Shown here piece by piece: positions 42,854 through 51,867 of a DNA stretch of 64,000 nt. The stretch lies in NCBI GenBank assembly GCA_964512655.1, contig CAZEJT010000007.1, positions 1 to 64,000 on the forward strand, written 5' to 3'. Under the pieces are notes generated by a model. It saw only the letters and a program-made list of their open reading frames with translations. It did not search any database and had not been told where the DNA came from. A program made the translations under genes and the position numbers. This DNA is from VBOC01 sp964512655 (GTDB lineage Bacteria > Bacteroidota > Ignavibacteria > UBA10030 > SZUA-254). Every line of letters starts with the position of its first letter. Position 1 is the stretch's first letter.

Positions 42854-43894
42854 TTGCCGAGAACAGGATCGTTCGACGGGGGGCCGCGGCCGCACGTACG
42901 AATTGCAGTCGATGCCATGGGGGGCGACTTCGCCCCGCGCAACGTGGTGGCGGGAGCAATCGAGGCGCTGCGGGAATCGAACAACCGGTTCGACGTTCTG
43001 TTGATCGGCCCCGAGCCGGTTGTTCAGGGTGAGCTCGAGGGACTGACGGAGAACAACCTGAACTACAGGATCATCAACGCTTCCCAGATCATCACGATGG
43101 ACGACGGCGCCATGGCCGTTGTCAGGGAGAAGAAGGACTCTTCTATCTCCGTAGGAGTGTCGCTTCACAAAGAGGGCGGCGCGGACGCATTCGTCAGCGC
43201 GGGGAACACCGGAGCGGTCATGTCGGCTTCCACCCTCATTCTCGGCCGCATCGAGGGAGTCGGCCGGCCCACCATCGGCACGTTCATGCCCACCGAACGG
43301 GGCGTGTGCCTCATTTTCGACGCCGGAGCGAACGTCGACTGCCGGCCGCAGCACCTGTACGAGTTCGCGATCATGGGAAGCATCTATGCCCGCGAGATGC
43401 AGATGAACCCGAATCCCACGGTGGGACTTCTCAGCATCGGCGAGGAGAGCACGAAAGGGAACGCGGTCACCCTCGAGGCGCACGACCTTCTCTCGAAGAG
43501 CAAATTGAATTTTATCGGCAACGTCGAGGGGCGCGACATCCTGAAGGGAAAAGCCGCCGTGGTCGTCTGCGACGGCTTCGTCGGAAACGTCGTCCTGAAA
43601 TTTGCCGAGGGAGTCCTCGATCTCATGAAGACCCGGTTCCGGAGAGAGGCCTCGCGGGGGCTCTTCAGGAAACTGATGGTGGCGATCGCCGGGAAAACGC
43701 TGAGGTCGGTGCTGAAGGACTTCGACTACCAGGAGTACGGCGGAGTCCCCCTTCTCGGAGTGAACGGCGTATCGATCATCGGACACGGCAAATCGACGCC
43801 CAAGGCGATCAAGAACATGGTCCTGAAGGCCGAGGAGATGGTTCGCAAGAACATCACCGGCGCGATCCGCGAATCGGTGGCGGCCGCCCGATGA
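42854..43894 (+). CDS. plsX: phosphate acyltransferase PlsX
   Basis: 346 aa, TTG start (no in-frame ATG or GTG exists before the RIAVDAMGGDFAP motif, about residues 17-29). Later AFVSAGNTGAVMSAS and GNDVVLK-like GNVVLKFAEG match the family. PlsX makes acyl phosphate from acyl-ACP for phospholipid synthesis. It overlaps fabH by 4 bp. Confidence 0.95.
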   Translation: MPRTGSFDGGPRPHVRIAVDAMGGDFAPRNVVAGAIEALRESNNRFDVLLIGPEPVVQGELEGLTENNLNYRIINASQIITMDDGAMAVVREKKDSSISVGVSLHKEGGADAFVSAGNTGAVMSASTLILGRIEGVGRPTIGTFMPTERGVCLIFDAGANVDCRPQHLYEFAIMGSIYAREMQMNPNPTVGLLSIGEESTKGNAVTLEAHDLLSKSKLNFIGNVEGRDILKGKAAVVVCDGFVGNVVLKFAEGVLDLMKTRFRREASRGLFRKLMVAIAGKTLRSVLKDFDYQEYGGVPLLGVNGVSIIGHGKSTPKAIKNMVLKAEEMVRKNITGAIRESVAAAR

Positions 43895-44913
43895 GCCCCT
43901 CACGCCAGCCGGTACGCGCGGCGATCACCGCCGTCGGACATTATCTTCCGGAGCGGATACTCTCGAACGCCAACCTCGAAAAGATGGTCGACACCACCGA
44001 TGAATGGATCCGCACGCGCACCGGGATCCGCGAGCGCCGGGTGATGGAAGACGGCGCTTCCTCCGACATGGGAGCGAAGGCGATCGAGATGGTCCTCCGC
44101 AACCGCGGCATCGGCCCGGAGGAGCTTGAAGTGATTATCGTCGCCTCGGTTACTCCGGATATGTTCTTTCCTTCGACGGCGTGCCTCATTGCCGACAAGA
44201 TCGGGGCCCGGAACGCATGGGGCTTCGATCTCTCGGCGGCATGCTCGGGCTTTCTCTATGCCCTCGTCGTCGGCGAGCAGCTCGTCGGCACGGGCGCTTA
44301 CAAAAAGGTGGTTGTGGTCGGGACCGACAAGATGAGCTCCATCACCGATTACGAAGACCGTAACACGTGCATCCTCTTCGGCGACGCTGCGGCGGCAGTA
44401 CTCATTGAGCCGAGCGCGGACGACTCCTTCGGCATCCTCGATCACAAGCTCTACGTCGACGGAACCGGAGGGAGCGCCCTCCACATGAAGGGGGGCGGGA
44501 GCCTGCACCCCGCCACGCACGAGACTGTGGACAACAAGTGGCACTTCCTCTACCAGGATGGAAAGTCGGTCTTCAAGGTCGCGGTCATCGGGATGGCGGA
44601 TGTGTCCGAGGAGATCATGAAGCGGAACAACCTTACGGGGAACGATGTGGATTACCTCGTCCCTCACCAGGCGAACCTCAGGATCATCGATGCGTGCCGC
44701 GAGCGGATGGGGCTCGATGCCTCGAAGGTGATGATCAACATCGACCGGTACGGCAACACGACGGCGGCGACGATCCCCCTGTGCCTCTCGGAGTGGTGGC
44801 ATTGCGGCAAGCTGAAGCGAGGCCAGACGCTGATCCTCTCGAGCTTCGGCGCGGGTTACACCTGGGGCGCGGTTCTCCTGAAATGGGCGTTCGACAACCC
44901 GGACAAGCCCTGA
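43891..44913 (+). CDS. fabH: beta-ketoacyl-ACP synthase III
   Basis: 340 aa from ATG 43891 (overlap ATGA with plsX). Catalytic triad: Cys in DLSAACSGFLYAL (about 118), His in VPHQANLRI, Asn in YGNTTAATIPL. Also RTGIRERR and STACLIADKIGA. Starts fatty-acid chains by joining acyl-CoA with malonyl-ACP. fabD starts on the last base of its stop. Confidence 0.97.
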   Translation: MSPSRQPVRAAITAVGHYLPERILSNANLEKMVDTTDEWIRTRTGIRERRVMEDGASSDMGAKAIEMVLRNRGIGPEELEVIIVASVTPDMFFPSTACLIADKIGARNAWGFDLSAACSGFLYALVVGEQLVGTGAYKKVVVVGTDKMSSITDYEDRNTCILFGDAAAAVLIEPSADDSFGILDHKLYVDGTGGSALHMKGGGSLHPATHETVDNKWHFLYQDGKSVFKVAVIGMADVSEEIMKRNNLTGNDVDYLVPHQANLRIIDACRERMGLDASKVMINIDRYGNTTAATIPLCLSEWWHCGKLKRGQTLILSSFGAGYTWGAVLLKWAFDNPDKP

Positions 44914-45833
44914 TGTCTAAGACCGCCTACGTATTTCCGGGACAGGGCTCCCAGTACGTCGGGATGGGAAAGAGCCTGTATGAGCAGAGCTCTCAGGCGC
45001 GGGAGATGTACCGTCAGGCGGATGAAATCGCCGGATACGCCCTCAGCACGGTATGTTTCGAGGGCCCCGAGGAACGCCTTAAACAGACGAATATTACGCA
45101 GCCCGCGATCTTCCTCCAGAGCGTCGTCCTCACGCGGCTGTTGGAGAGCGGAGAAGCGGGGATGGCGGCGGGACATTCTCTCGGCGAATATAGCGCGCTC
45201 GTCTACGCAGGAGCGCTGAGCTTCGAAGAGGGGCTGAAGCTGGTCAAGCTCCGCGGAGAGCTGATGCTGAAGGCCGGTCAGCTCCGCCCGGGAACGATGG
45301 CCGCGGTCATCGGCCTCGAGCCGGAAGCGGTCGAAGAGCTCTGCGCGGAGGCGGCTTCCTCGGGAGCCGTGCAGTGCGCCAACTTCAATTCTCCGGGGCA
45401 GATCGTCATCAGCGGCTCGGTCCCAGGCGTCCGGAAGGCGATGGAGCTTGCTAAAGCGCGGGGCGCAAAGCTCGTCAGGGAGCTGGTCGTAAGCGGGGCG
45501 TTTCATTCGGAGCTGATGACTGGCGCGCGCGACGAGTTCCGTTCGGCCCTCGCGGCGGCGCCTATCAGGGATGCGCGGATTCCCGTCTATGCGAATGTCT
45601 CGGCGCGCCCGGTCAGGAACGCAGGACAAATCAGAAAACTCCTCGACGAGCAGCTGACTTCGCCCGTGCGGTGGGAAGAGTCGATTCTCCGCATGGCAGC
45701 GGACGGGGCGAAGACATTTGTTGAAATAGGCCCGGGGAAAGTGCTCCAGGGTCTCGTGAAACGGATCGACCCGTCAGCCGGCATCCGGGGCGTCGACACG
45801 ATCGAGGACATTCCCCGGGCAGTCCCGGCGTAG
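44913..45833 (+). CDS. fabD: malonyl-CoA:ACP transacylase
   Basis: 306 aa from ATG 44913, sharing one base with the fabH stop (TGATG). Catalytic Ser in AGHSLGEYSAL (about 90), His in SGAFHSELM (about 198), FPGQGSQYVGMG at the N-terminus. Loads malonyl on ACP. Confidence 0.97.
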   Translation: MSKTAYVFPGQGSQYVGMGKSLYEQSSQAREMYRQADEIAGYALSTVCFEGPEERLKQTNITQPAIFLQSVVLTRLLESGEAGMAAGHSLGEYSALVYAGALSFEEGLKLVKLRGELMLKAGQLRPGTMAAVIGLEPEAVEELCAEAASSGAVQCANFNSPGQIVISGSVPGVRKAMELAKARGAKLVRELVVSGAFHSELMTGARDEFRSALAAAPIRDARIPVYANVSARPVRNAGQIRKLLDEQLTSPVRWEESILRMAADGAKTFVEIGPGKVLQGLVKRIDPSAGIRGVDTIEDIPRAVPA

Positions 45834-45837
45834 AGGC

Positions 45838-46584
45838 GTGGGAGCGCTCGATGATAAAATCGCGCTGGTAACGGGAGGGTCGCGCGGAATCGGACGCGCG
45901 ATCGCTCTGCGCCTGGCACAGGAAGGCGCCCATGTGGCAATCTCCTTCCGGAACGCGGCGCCCGAAGCGAAAGCGGTTGTCGAGTCGGTCAGGGCCGCCG
46001 GCCGCAAATCGGCGTCCTATCAGTCCGATGCGGCCTCGTTCCAGGGCTCGAAAGAGATCGTCGAATCGGTTGTGAAGGAGTTCGGCCGGCTGGACATTCT
46101 GGTCAACAACGCCGGCATCACGCGCGACACGCTCCTGTTGAGAATGAGCGAGAAGGACTGGGATGACGTGATCGCCACGAATCTGAAAAGTGTGTTCAAT
46201 TTTTCAAAGGCCGCCCTGCACCCGATGATGGGGCAGAGGTCGGGTAAGATCGTCAACGTCACGTCCATCGCCGGCATCACGGGCAACGCGGGGCAGACGA
46301 ACTACGCGGCGTCGAAAGCCGGCATGATCGGCTTCACGAAATCCCTCGCGAAAGAGGTCGGCTCGCGCAATATCCAGGTCAACGCGGTCGCCCCCGGCTT
46401 CGTGGAGACGGAAATGACGGCGGCGCTGACAGACGCCCAGAGGCAGAAACTCGCCGAGCTCATCCCGCTCAGGCGGACGGCAAAGCCGGAGGAGGTCGCG
46501 CAGGTCGTAAGTTTTCTCTCATCCTCCGCGGCCGATTACATGACGGGCCAGGTGATCTGCGTCGACGGCGGAATGGTTATGTAA
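45838..46584 (+). CDS. fabG: 3-oxoacyl-ACP reductase
   Basis: 248 aa, GTG start 4 bp after fabD. SDR fold: TGGSRGIGRAIALRL (NADPH site), NNAGITRD, catalytic Ser-Tyr-Lys in TSIAGITGNAGQTNYAASKAG, and PGFVETEMT. First reduction of each fatty-acid cycle. Confidence 0.97.
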   Translation: MGALDDKIALVTGGSRGIGRAIALRLAQEGAHVAISFRNAAPEAKAVVESVRAAGRKSASYQSDAASFQGSKEIVESVVKEFGRLDILVNNAGITRDTLLLRMSEKDWDDVIATNLKSVFNFSKAALHPMMGQRSGKIVNVTSIAGITGNAGQTNYAASKAGMIGFTKSLAKEVGSRNIQVNAVAPGFVETEMTAALTDAQRQKLAELIPLRRTAKPEEVAQVVSFLSSSAADYMTGQVICVDGGMVM

Positions 46585-46620
46585 GCGTATCAGAATCCAC
46601 CACTCAAAAGGAGCACCACA

Positions 46621-46857
46621 ATGGCAGATGTAGAAGGGAAAGTCAAGGAGATCATCATGAACAAGCTCGGAGTCGAAGCCTCGCAGGTCACGCCGGAAGC
46701 GTCGTTCACGAACGACCTCGGCGCCGACTCGCTCGACACAGTCGAGCTCGTCATGGAGTTCGAGAAGGCCTTCAACCTGCAGATCCCCGATGAGGACGCC
46801 GAGAAAATCGCGACCGTCGGAGACGCCATCAAGTATCTTTCGGGCAAGGCCCACTGA
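46621..46857 (+). CDS. acpP: acyl carrier protein
   Basis: 78 aa, strong AAAAGGAG before the ATG as expected for an abundant protein. Phosphopantetheine Ser is in LGADSLDTVELVM (about residue 37). Acidic, typical length. Confidence 0.97.
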   Translation: MADVEGKVKEIIMNKLGVEASQVTPEASFTNDLGADSLDTVELVMEFEKAFNLQIPDEDAEKIATVGDAIKYLSGKAH

Positions 46858-46880
46858 CGTGACAAAGCGAGGGAAGCACG

Positions 46881-48146
46881 ATGGGCAGTAACCGCAGCGG
46901 CCGCAGGCGCGTGGTGGTGACGGGTATCGGCGCGGTAACGCCGATCGGGAACAGCGCCAAGGAGTTCTGGGAGAATTCCGTCGCGGGCACAAGCGGCGCC
47001 GACCTCATCAAAAGCTTCGACGTTTCCAACTACGATACCAAGATCGCCTGCGAGGTGAAGGGCTTCAATCCGCTCGACTTCATGGACAAGAAGGCGTCGA
47101 ACAGGATGGACCTCTTCACGCAGTACGCGATGGCGAGCGCGGAGATGGCGGTCAAGGACTCCTGCCTCAACCTCGAGAAGGAAAACCGGGATCGCATCGG
47201 CGTGATCTTCGGCTCCGGTATCGGCGGGATGTGGACCTGGCACCGGCAGATGCAGACCATGTACGAGACGGGGGGCCCGCACCGCATCAGCCCCTTCTTC
47301 GTCCCCATGATGATCGCCGACATCGCGGCCGGCTACATCTCGATGCGCTTCCAGGTCAAGGGGCCCAACTACGCCACGACCTCCGCCTGCGCGACATCCT
47401 CCCACGCGATCTCCGACGCATCGATCCTGATCGAGCGCGGCGACGCGGACGTCATCTTTACGGGAGGCTCGGAGGCTGCGGTCTGCCCGATGGGCGTCGG
47501 AGGATTCAACGCGATGAAGGCGCTCTCGACCCGAAACGACGAGCCGAAAAAAGCCAGCCGACCCTTCGACGCGCAGCGCGACGGATTCGTCATGGGCGAG
47601 GGGGCCGGGATGCTCGTCCTCGAGGAACTGAACCATGCGCTTGCGCGCGGCGCGCGGATTTACGGAGAATTGTGCGGAATCGGCATGACGGCTGATGCCT
47701 ACCACATCACCGCCCCCGCGCCGGGCGGAGAAGGGGCGATCCGCTCCATGCGCCTCTGTCTCGAAGACGCGGGGGTGAAGCCGGAAGAGGTCCAGTACGT
47801 CAACGCGCACGGCACATCGACGCCATATAACGACAAGTCGGAAACACAGGCCATCAAGTCCGTCTTCGGCGAGCACGCCTACAAGCTTCAGGTCAGCTCC
47901 ACGAAATCGATGACCGGACATCTTCTCGGAGCTGCGGGTGCGATCGAGGCGATTATCACGGTTCTGGCGATCCATCACAACACTATCCCTCCGACGATCA
48001 ATTACGAGGTTCCCGATCCGGAGTGCGACCTTCAGTACGTCCCCAACAAGGCGGTTCAGGTTCCCGTCGATATCGCGATCAGCAACACTTTCGGCTTCGG
48101 CGGCCATAACGCCTCGCTCCTATTCAGATCGTACAGGAAAACGTAG
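46881..48146 (+). CDS. fabF: beta-ketoacyl-ACP synthase II
   Basis: 421 aa; GAGGGAAG before the ATG. Catalytic Cys in TTSACATSSHAI (about 171), His in NAHGTSTPYND (about 311), Lys/His in STKSMTGHLLGAAG (about 342-347). Elongates fatty acids. Followed by rnc after 8 bp, as in many bacteria. Confidence 0.97.
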   Translation: MGSNRSGRRRVVVTGIGAVTPIGNSAKEFWENSVAGTSGADLIKSFDVSNYDTKIACEVKGFNPLDFMDKKASNRMDLFTQYAMASAEMAVKDSCLNLEKENRDRIGVIFGSGIGGMWTWHRQMQTMYETGGPHRISPFFVPMMIADIAAGYISMRFQVKGPNYATTSACATSSHAISDASILIERGDADVIFTGGSEAAVCPMGVGGFNAMKALSTRNDEPKKASRPFDAQRDGFVMGEGAGMLVLEELNHALARGARIYGELCGIGMTADAYHITAPAPGGEGAIRSMRLCLEDAGVKPEEVQYVNAHGTSTPYNDKSETQAIKSVFGEHAYKLQVSSTKSMTGHLLGAAGAIEAIITVLAIHHNTIPPTINYEVPDPECDLQYVPNKAVQVPVDIAISNTFGFGGHNASLLFRSYRKT

Positions 48147-48154
48147 CGTCCCCC

Positions 48155-48922
48155 ATGCAGTTGTTTCACCGTCTCCTGCGGTGGTTCCGGATTTCGGGGA
48201 GCGCATCGGAGACGCCTTCGCCCCGCGGGAGGGTCGATTTCATCGCGCTCGGGAAGATTCTCGGCTATACCATCCGCAACCCCCATCTCTTCTTCCAGGC
48301 CCTCTCGCACCGTTCGTTTCTGCAGGTGACGGGCTACGAGAACGCCTCATCGAACGAGAGGCTCGAGTTCCTGGGCGACTCCGTTCTGAACCTCGCCGTC
48401 GCTGAGTACCTCTATCTCCATCACGGCGATGCCGCGGAAGGGGAGCTGACGAAAATGCGCTCCCGCCTCGTGAACCGGAAAGCGCTCGGGGCGTATGCCC
48501 GGGAACTTCGTCTGTTCGATTTCGTGCTGATGAGCCCGAGCGCGTTTCAGGTGGCGGAAAAGGGGATGGAGACCATTCTGGCCGACGCCTACGAGGCGAT
48601 CATCGGCGCGATGTACCTCGACGGCGGATACGGGGAGGCAAAGCGCTTTGTGGAGCGCACGATCCTGAAGGCCCTCAGGGAAGGGATCGTAAAGACGGAG
48701 GACGACAACTTCAAGAGCCAGCTCCTTGAGCGCTCGCAGGCCGACGGCATCGGGGTTCCGCGGTACATCACCGTCGGCGAATCGGGACCGGATCACGATC
48801 GCACGTTCACTGTCGAGGTCTTCATCGGAAAGAACTCGTACGGAACCGGTTCGGGGAAGAACAAGAAAGACGCCGAACAGGCCGCGGCCGAGGAGGCCCT
48901 GCGGCAGCTGAACGGCCTGTGA
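48155..48922 (+). CDS. rnc: ribonuclease III
   Basis: 255 aa. Catalytic NERLEFLGDSVLNL (about 67-80), second acidic cluster EKGMETILADAYEAIIGAMYLDGG, then a C-terminal dsRNA-binding domain (about 180-255) with GSGKNKKDAEQAAAEEALRQL. Cleaves double-stranded rRNA and mRNA. An N-terminal tail of about 25 residues is extra but common in this group. Confidence 0.96.
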   Translation: MQLFHRLLRWFRISGSASETPSPRGRVDFIALGKILGYTIRNPHLFFQALSHRSFLQVTGYENASSNERLEFLGDSVLNLAVAEYLYLHHGDAAEGELTKMRSRLVNRKALGAYARELRLFDFVLMSPSAFQVAEKGMETILADAYEAIIGAMYLDGGYGEAKRFVERTILKALREGIVKTEDDNFKSQLLERSQADGIGVPRYITVGESGPDHDRTFTVEVFIGKNSYGTGSGKNKKDAEQAAAEEALRQLNGL

Positions 48923-48934
48923 GGGGCCGGCAGC

Positions 48935-50293
48935 ATGAAGTCGATAGCGCTCGCCCTGCTTCTCTTCTGGTGCGGCCGTTCCGGCGCAACCGCCCAGGAT
49001 TCGCTCTCCGTATCCCGCCCTTCTAACACCCCCGACTCCGCTGCGCTTCTCGCCGTTCCCGACTCGGTCTGGTCCGTCGACAGCGTCGTGGTTGTCGGGA
49101 ATGGGGAGACCAAGGGGTTCGTCATCCTGAGGGAGATGTCGCTCAAGCCCGGCGATCCGATCACGCGGTGGCAGCTCGAGTACGACAAGAACCGGATCTA
49201 CAGTTTGCGGCTTTTCAACGAGGTGCGGATTCACGTCGTGCCCTCACTCCCCCCCAGAGCGAACCTCGTGGTCGAAGTGAGCGAGCGGTGGTACCTCTTT
49301 CCCTACCCCATCCTCGGACTGAGAGACCGCGACTGGAGTAAGGTGTTCTTCGGCGCGGGGCTCGTCCACACGAATTTCCGCGGCCGCAATGAAAAGCTGA
49401 ATGCCTCCCTTATTTTTGGTTTCGATCCGTCCGTGGGACTCTCCTACCGCAACCCTTTCCTCAGCGAAGAGGGGACGGAATTCATGGAAGCGCGGATTTC
49501 CTTCAGCAAAGTGCGGAACAGGAGCGTCGAGGCCCAGGTCGGCCCCGATAATTTCGACGAGCTCCATTATTCTCTCTCCGGCCGTTACGGGAGGAGGCTG
49601 GGAATCGAGCACACGTTCTGGATCGACGCCGGCTTCGAGGTGGTGGAGGTGAAGGATTACCATCCCGTCCCTACGATCGCTGCCGACGGGATCGACCGCT
49701 ACCCGGTGGCGAGCGCCGGGTATTCATACGACACAAGGGACCTGGGTGAGTATCCCGGTTCGGGAGCATACGCAGGGGCAGCCGTCACGAAATACGGCTG
49801 GCCCTCTGCCGACCTCGACATCGTCCGCTACGCGATCGACCTGCGCGGCTACCAGCCGCTAAGTTCGGGGATCGTCCTGACAGGCCGGGTCTTTACGAAT
49901 CTCGCCGCCGCCGGAAGGACACCGAGCTACAATCACGTCTATTTCGGATACGGCGAGCGGATCAGGGGGCACTTCAAGGAGGTCATGGAAGGGGAGAGCC
50001 TGGCGGGCGCGTCGACCGAGCTCCACTGCACCCTTTTCGCGCCGGTCTACTTCAGAGTCTCGTGGCTCCCGCCCGCGTTTGGGGTATGGAAGTTCGGCGT
50101 CGTTGCCACCGCATTTGCAGACGCCGGCGAGGCCTGGTTCCGGGGGAATCCTGTCGCCCTCGACCTGCTTGCAAAGGGGTACGGGGCCGGAATCGACCTT
50201 CTCCTACCATACAGCGCCGTCCTGCGTTTGGAATACGCATTCAACGAGGTGCGCCGTGGTGAGTTCATCCTGGAAGGGGGTGCCTCCTTCTGA
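48935..50293 (+). CDS. Omp85-family outer-membrane protein, single POTRA
   Basis: 452 aa. Signal peptide (1 to about 21, ATAQ). One POTRA-like domain (about 45-125: VVVVGNGETKGFVILREMSLKPGDPITRWQLEYDKNRIYSLRLFNEVRI) and a 16-strand barrel (about 130-452). The lid-loop motif is IRGH near 342 (usual VRGF/Y), and the last residue is Phe. BamA has five POTRAs, so this is a short paralogue such as a TamA-like or patatin-partner protein. It lies 12 bp after rnc and touches rsmE. Confidence 0.88.
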   Translation: MKSIALALLLFWCGRSGATAQDSLSVSRPSNTPDSAALLAVPDSVWSVDSVVVVGNGETKGFVILREMSLKPGDPITRWQLEYDKNRIYSLRLFNEVRIHVVPSLPPRANLVVEVSERWYLFPYPILGLRDRDWSKVFFGAGLVHTNFRGRNEKLNASLIFGFDPSVGLSYRNPFLSEEGTEFMEARISFSKVRNRSVEAQVGPDNFDELHYSLSGRYGRRLGIEHTFWIDAGFEVVEVKDYHPVPTIAADGIDRYPVASAGYSYDTRDLGEYPGSGAYAGAAVTKYGWPSADLDIVRYAIDLRGYQPLSSGIVLTGRVFTNLAAAGRTPSYNHVYFGYGERIRGHFKEVMEGESLAGASTELHCTLFAPVYFRVSWLPPAFGVWKFGVVATAFADAGEAWFRGNPVALDLLAKGYGAGIDLLLPYSAVLRLEYAFNEVRRGEFILEGGASF

Positions 50294-51007
50294 ATGGATT
50301 ACTTCTACGCTCCTCCTGAAAATATCGGCGGCGGGATCGCGGTCATCGAGGGCGAAGAGCTGTCGCACCTGGTGCACGTCATGCGGAAGAAGGCGGGGGA
50401 CGAGATCGTGGTCGTCGACGGCGCCGGCCTCGCCTACCGCGTCGTGCTCGAGTCCGTGTCGAAACGCTCGGCGAAGGGAACGATACGCGATTCCCACAGG
50501 TGGTATCATGAACCCTCCGCAAGCCTCACGATCGCCGTCGGAATCCTGAAGAATCCGTCCAGGTTCGACTTCCTCGTCGAAAAGGTGACCGAGATCGGGG
50601 CCGGGGAAATCATTCCGCTCGCAACCGAGCGCACCATCCCCTCGCACGCGAAGACCGATCGATGGCAGAGGCTTGCCCTCTCGGCCATGAAGCAGAGCGG
50701 CCGGTCTTTCCTTCCGAAGGTGAAGGAGCTTGCGACACTTGACGAGGTGATTGAATCTTCAGGTGGTTTCAAACGGAAGTTAATCGCACACGCGGAGGGG
50801 GAACCTCTCGCCGGGGTGGCTCAGGGAGGTGCAGCCGATCCTCCATCAACGCTGATCCTGGTGGGACCCGAGGGTGGTTTCAGCGAGGAAGAGGTGGCCC
50901 GGTGCGTCAGCGCGGGGTTCCGAAGCGTGTCGCTCGGCGAGCGGCGCCTGCGGACCGAAACCGCCGCGGTCGTTCTCGCCTCCCTCCTGATCCTCGGCCC
51001 GTCGTAA
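50294..51007 (+). CDS. rsmE: 16S rRNA m3U1498 methyltransferase
   Basis: 237 aa. ATG immediately follows the Omp85 stop. SPOUT fold: N-terminal PUA-like part (DYFYAPPE, GEELSHLVHVMRKKAGD), C-terminal LVGPEGGFSEEEV (SAM knot) and LGERRLRTETAAVVLASL. Methylates U1498 in the decoding centre. Its 3' side faces fchA over a repeat-rich gap. Confidence 0.95.
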   Translation: MDYFYAPPENIGGGIAVIEGEELSHLVHVMRKKAGDEIVVVDGAGLAYRVVLESVSKRSAKGTIRDSHRWYHEPSASLTIAVGILKNPSRFDFLVEKVTEIGAGEIIPLATERTIPSHAKTDRWQRLALSAMKQSGRSFLPKVKELATLDEVIESSGGFKRKLIAHAEGEPLAGVAQGGAADPPSTLILVGPEGGFSEEEVARCVSAGFRSVSLGERRLRTETAAVVLASLLILGPS

Positions 51008-51013
51008 CACGGC

Positions 51014-51175
51014 CTGCATCTTTTATAGGCGCCCCCTTTAGGGTGCGTTGCTCCGGTGCGGCACGATCTGCATCTTTTGTAGCCGCCCCCTTTAGGGTGC
51101 GTTGCTCCGGTGCGGCACGATCTGCATCTTTTGTAGCCGCCCCCTTTAGGGGGCGTTGGTTCGGCATGGCACAAT
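51014..51175. repeat. 54-bp unit repeated three times in tandem
   Basis: Units start at 51014, 51068 and 51122 (ctgcatctttt...). Each carries the CCCTTTAGGG palindrome and a gcggcac segment; the third differs at several bases. It lies in the gap between the convergent rsmE and fchA. It could form a string of hairpins at both 3' ends. A leftward open frame through it (CRSCRTGATHPKGG repeats) is a by-product. Confidence 0.85.
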
Positions 51176-51177
51176 CA

Positions 51178-51195
51178 CGCCGGCTAAAGCCGGCG
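51178..51195. repeat. palindrome cgccggct-aa-agccggcg
   Basis: 8-bp perfect stem, loop aa. Core GGCTAAAGCC is shared with 7065-7074 and, loosely, with 21121-21138. Adjacent to the 54-bp array. Confidence 0.75.
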
Positions 51196-51212
51196 GCTAC
51201 AGTTACGCGCCC

Positions 51213-51845
51213 TCACGCGGCCTCTATCTTCTCCCGCACAATTTCCAGAACCTCTCCCAGATTTTTGGCGCTCGTTTTCCTGAGCGAGGCGATCTCCTCT
51301 CGCTTCCACTCCACGAAATTGGAGTCGTGGATTCCCCCGAGATTGATCTCGACGTTCAGCGCCGCGCTTTCACAGGCGGCATGCAGCATGAGGGCGCTCA
51401 CGCCTGCGTCACTTATCGACCGGGCGTTTCCTTTTTCAGCCACAGTCCGCGCGAGAGCGAAGGCATCGATCACGTGTTTCATCAATTCAAGCGGCACGAG
51501 GGCGGCCTCTTTGGTCGCCTCCTGGATCGCTGCGGAACGGAGCGCATTCTGGTCGTCCGTCTCCTTCGGAAGGCCATACGCCTCCATGACCTTGTTGAAC
51601 GCATGCGCATCGCGGTCGATCATCCGGGTGAACATCGATCGCAGGTCCTCCGATTTCTCCAGGAGCTCCTTCATCTCCTCCTCGACGCCGGCATACTTCT
51701 TTTTCCCGATCGTCAGGCGGCATACCATGGAAGTGAGCGCCGCCCCGGCGGCTCCGGAAAGAGCGGCTGCGCTGCCGCCTCCCGGCGCCGGCGAGCTCGA
51801 CGCAAGTTCATCCAGGAATCTCGAAATCGGGGTGTCTGCCAACAT
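51213..51845 (-). CDS. fchA: formimidoyl-THF cyclodeaminase-like protein
   Basis: 210 aa. SSSPAPGGGSAAALSGAAGAAL (about 15-36) and NARSISDAGVSAL match the FTCD_C fold. It turns 5-formimino-THF to methenyl-THF and ammonia, the last step of histidine-derived one-carbon supply. It lies 22 bp after ftcD; in mammals both activities share one chain, here they are separate genes. Confidence 0.92.
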   Translation of the reverse strand: MLADTPISRFLDELASSSPAPGGGSAAALSGAAGAALTSMVCRLTIGKKKYAGVEEEMKELLEKSEDLRSMFTRMIDRDAHAFNKVMEAYGLPKETDDQNALRSAAIQEATKEAALVPLELMKHVIDAFALARTVAEKGNARSISDAGVSALMLHAACESAALNVEINLGGIHDSNFVEWKREEIASLRKTSAKNLGEVLEIVREKIEAA

Positions 51846-51867
51846 TGGACGATCTCCTCTCTGAGAA

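Noticed and set aside
46590..48107. 505-codon leftward frame opposite fabF and acpP
   Set aside because: Antisense of well-identified fab genes.
51014..51175. 54-bp tandem repeats as a CRISPR or as a Cys-repeat gene (leftward frame 50821-51174)
   Set aside because: No spacer structure, and the frame through the repeat has no start signal or family. It is a palindromic intergenic array.
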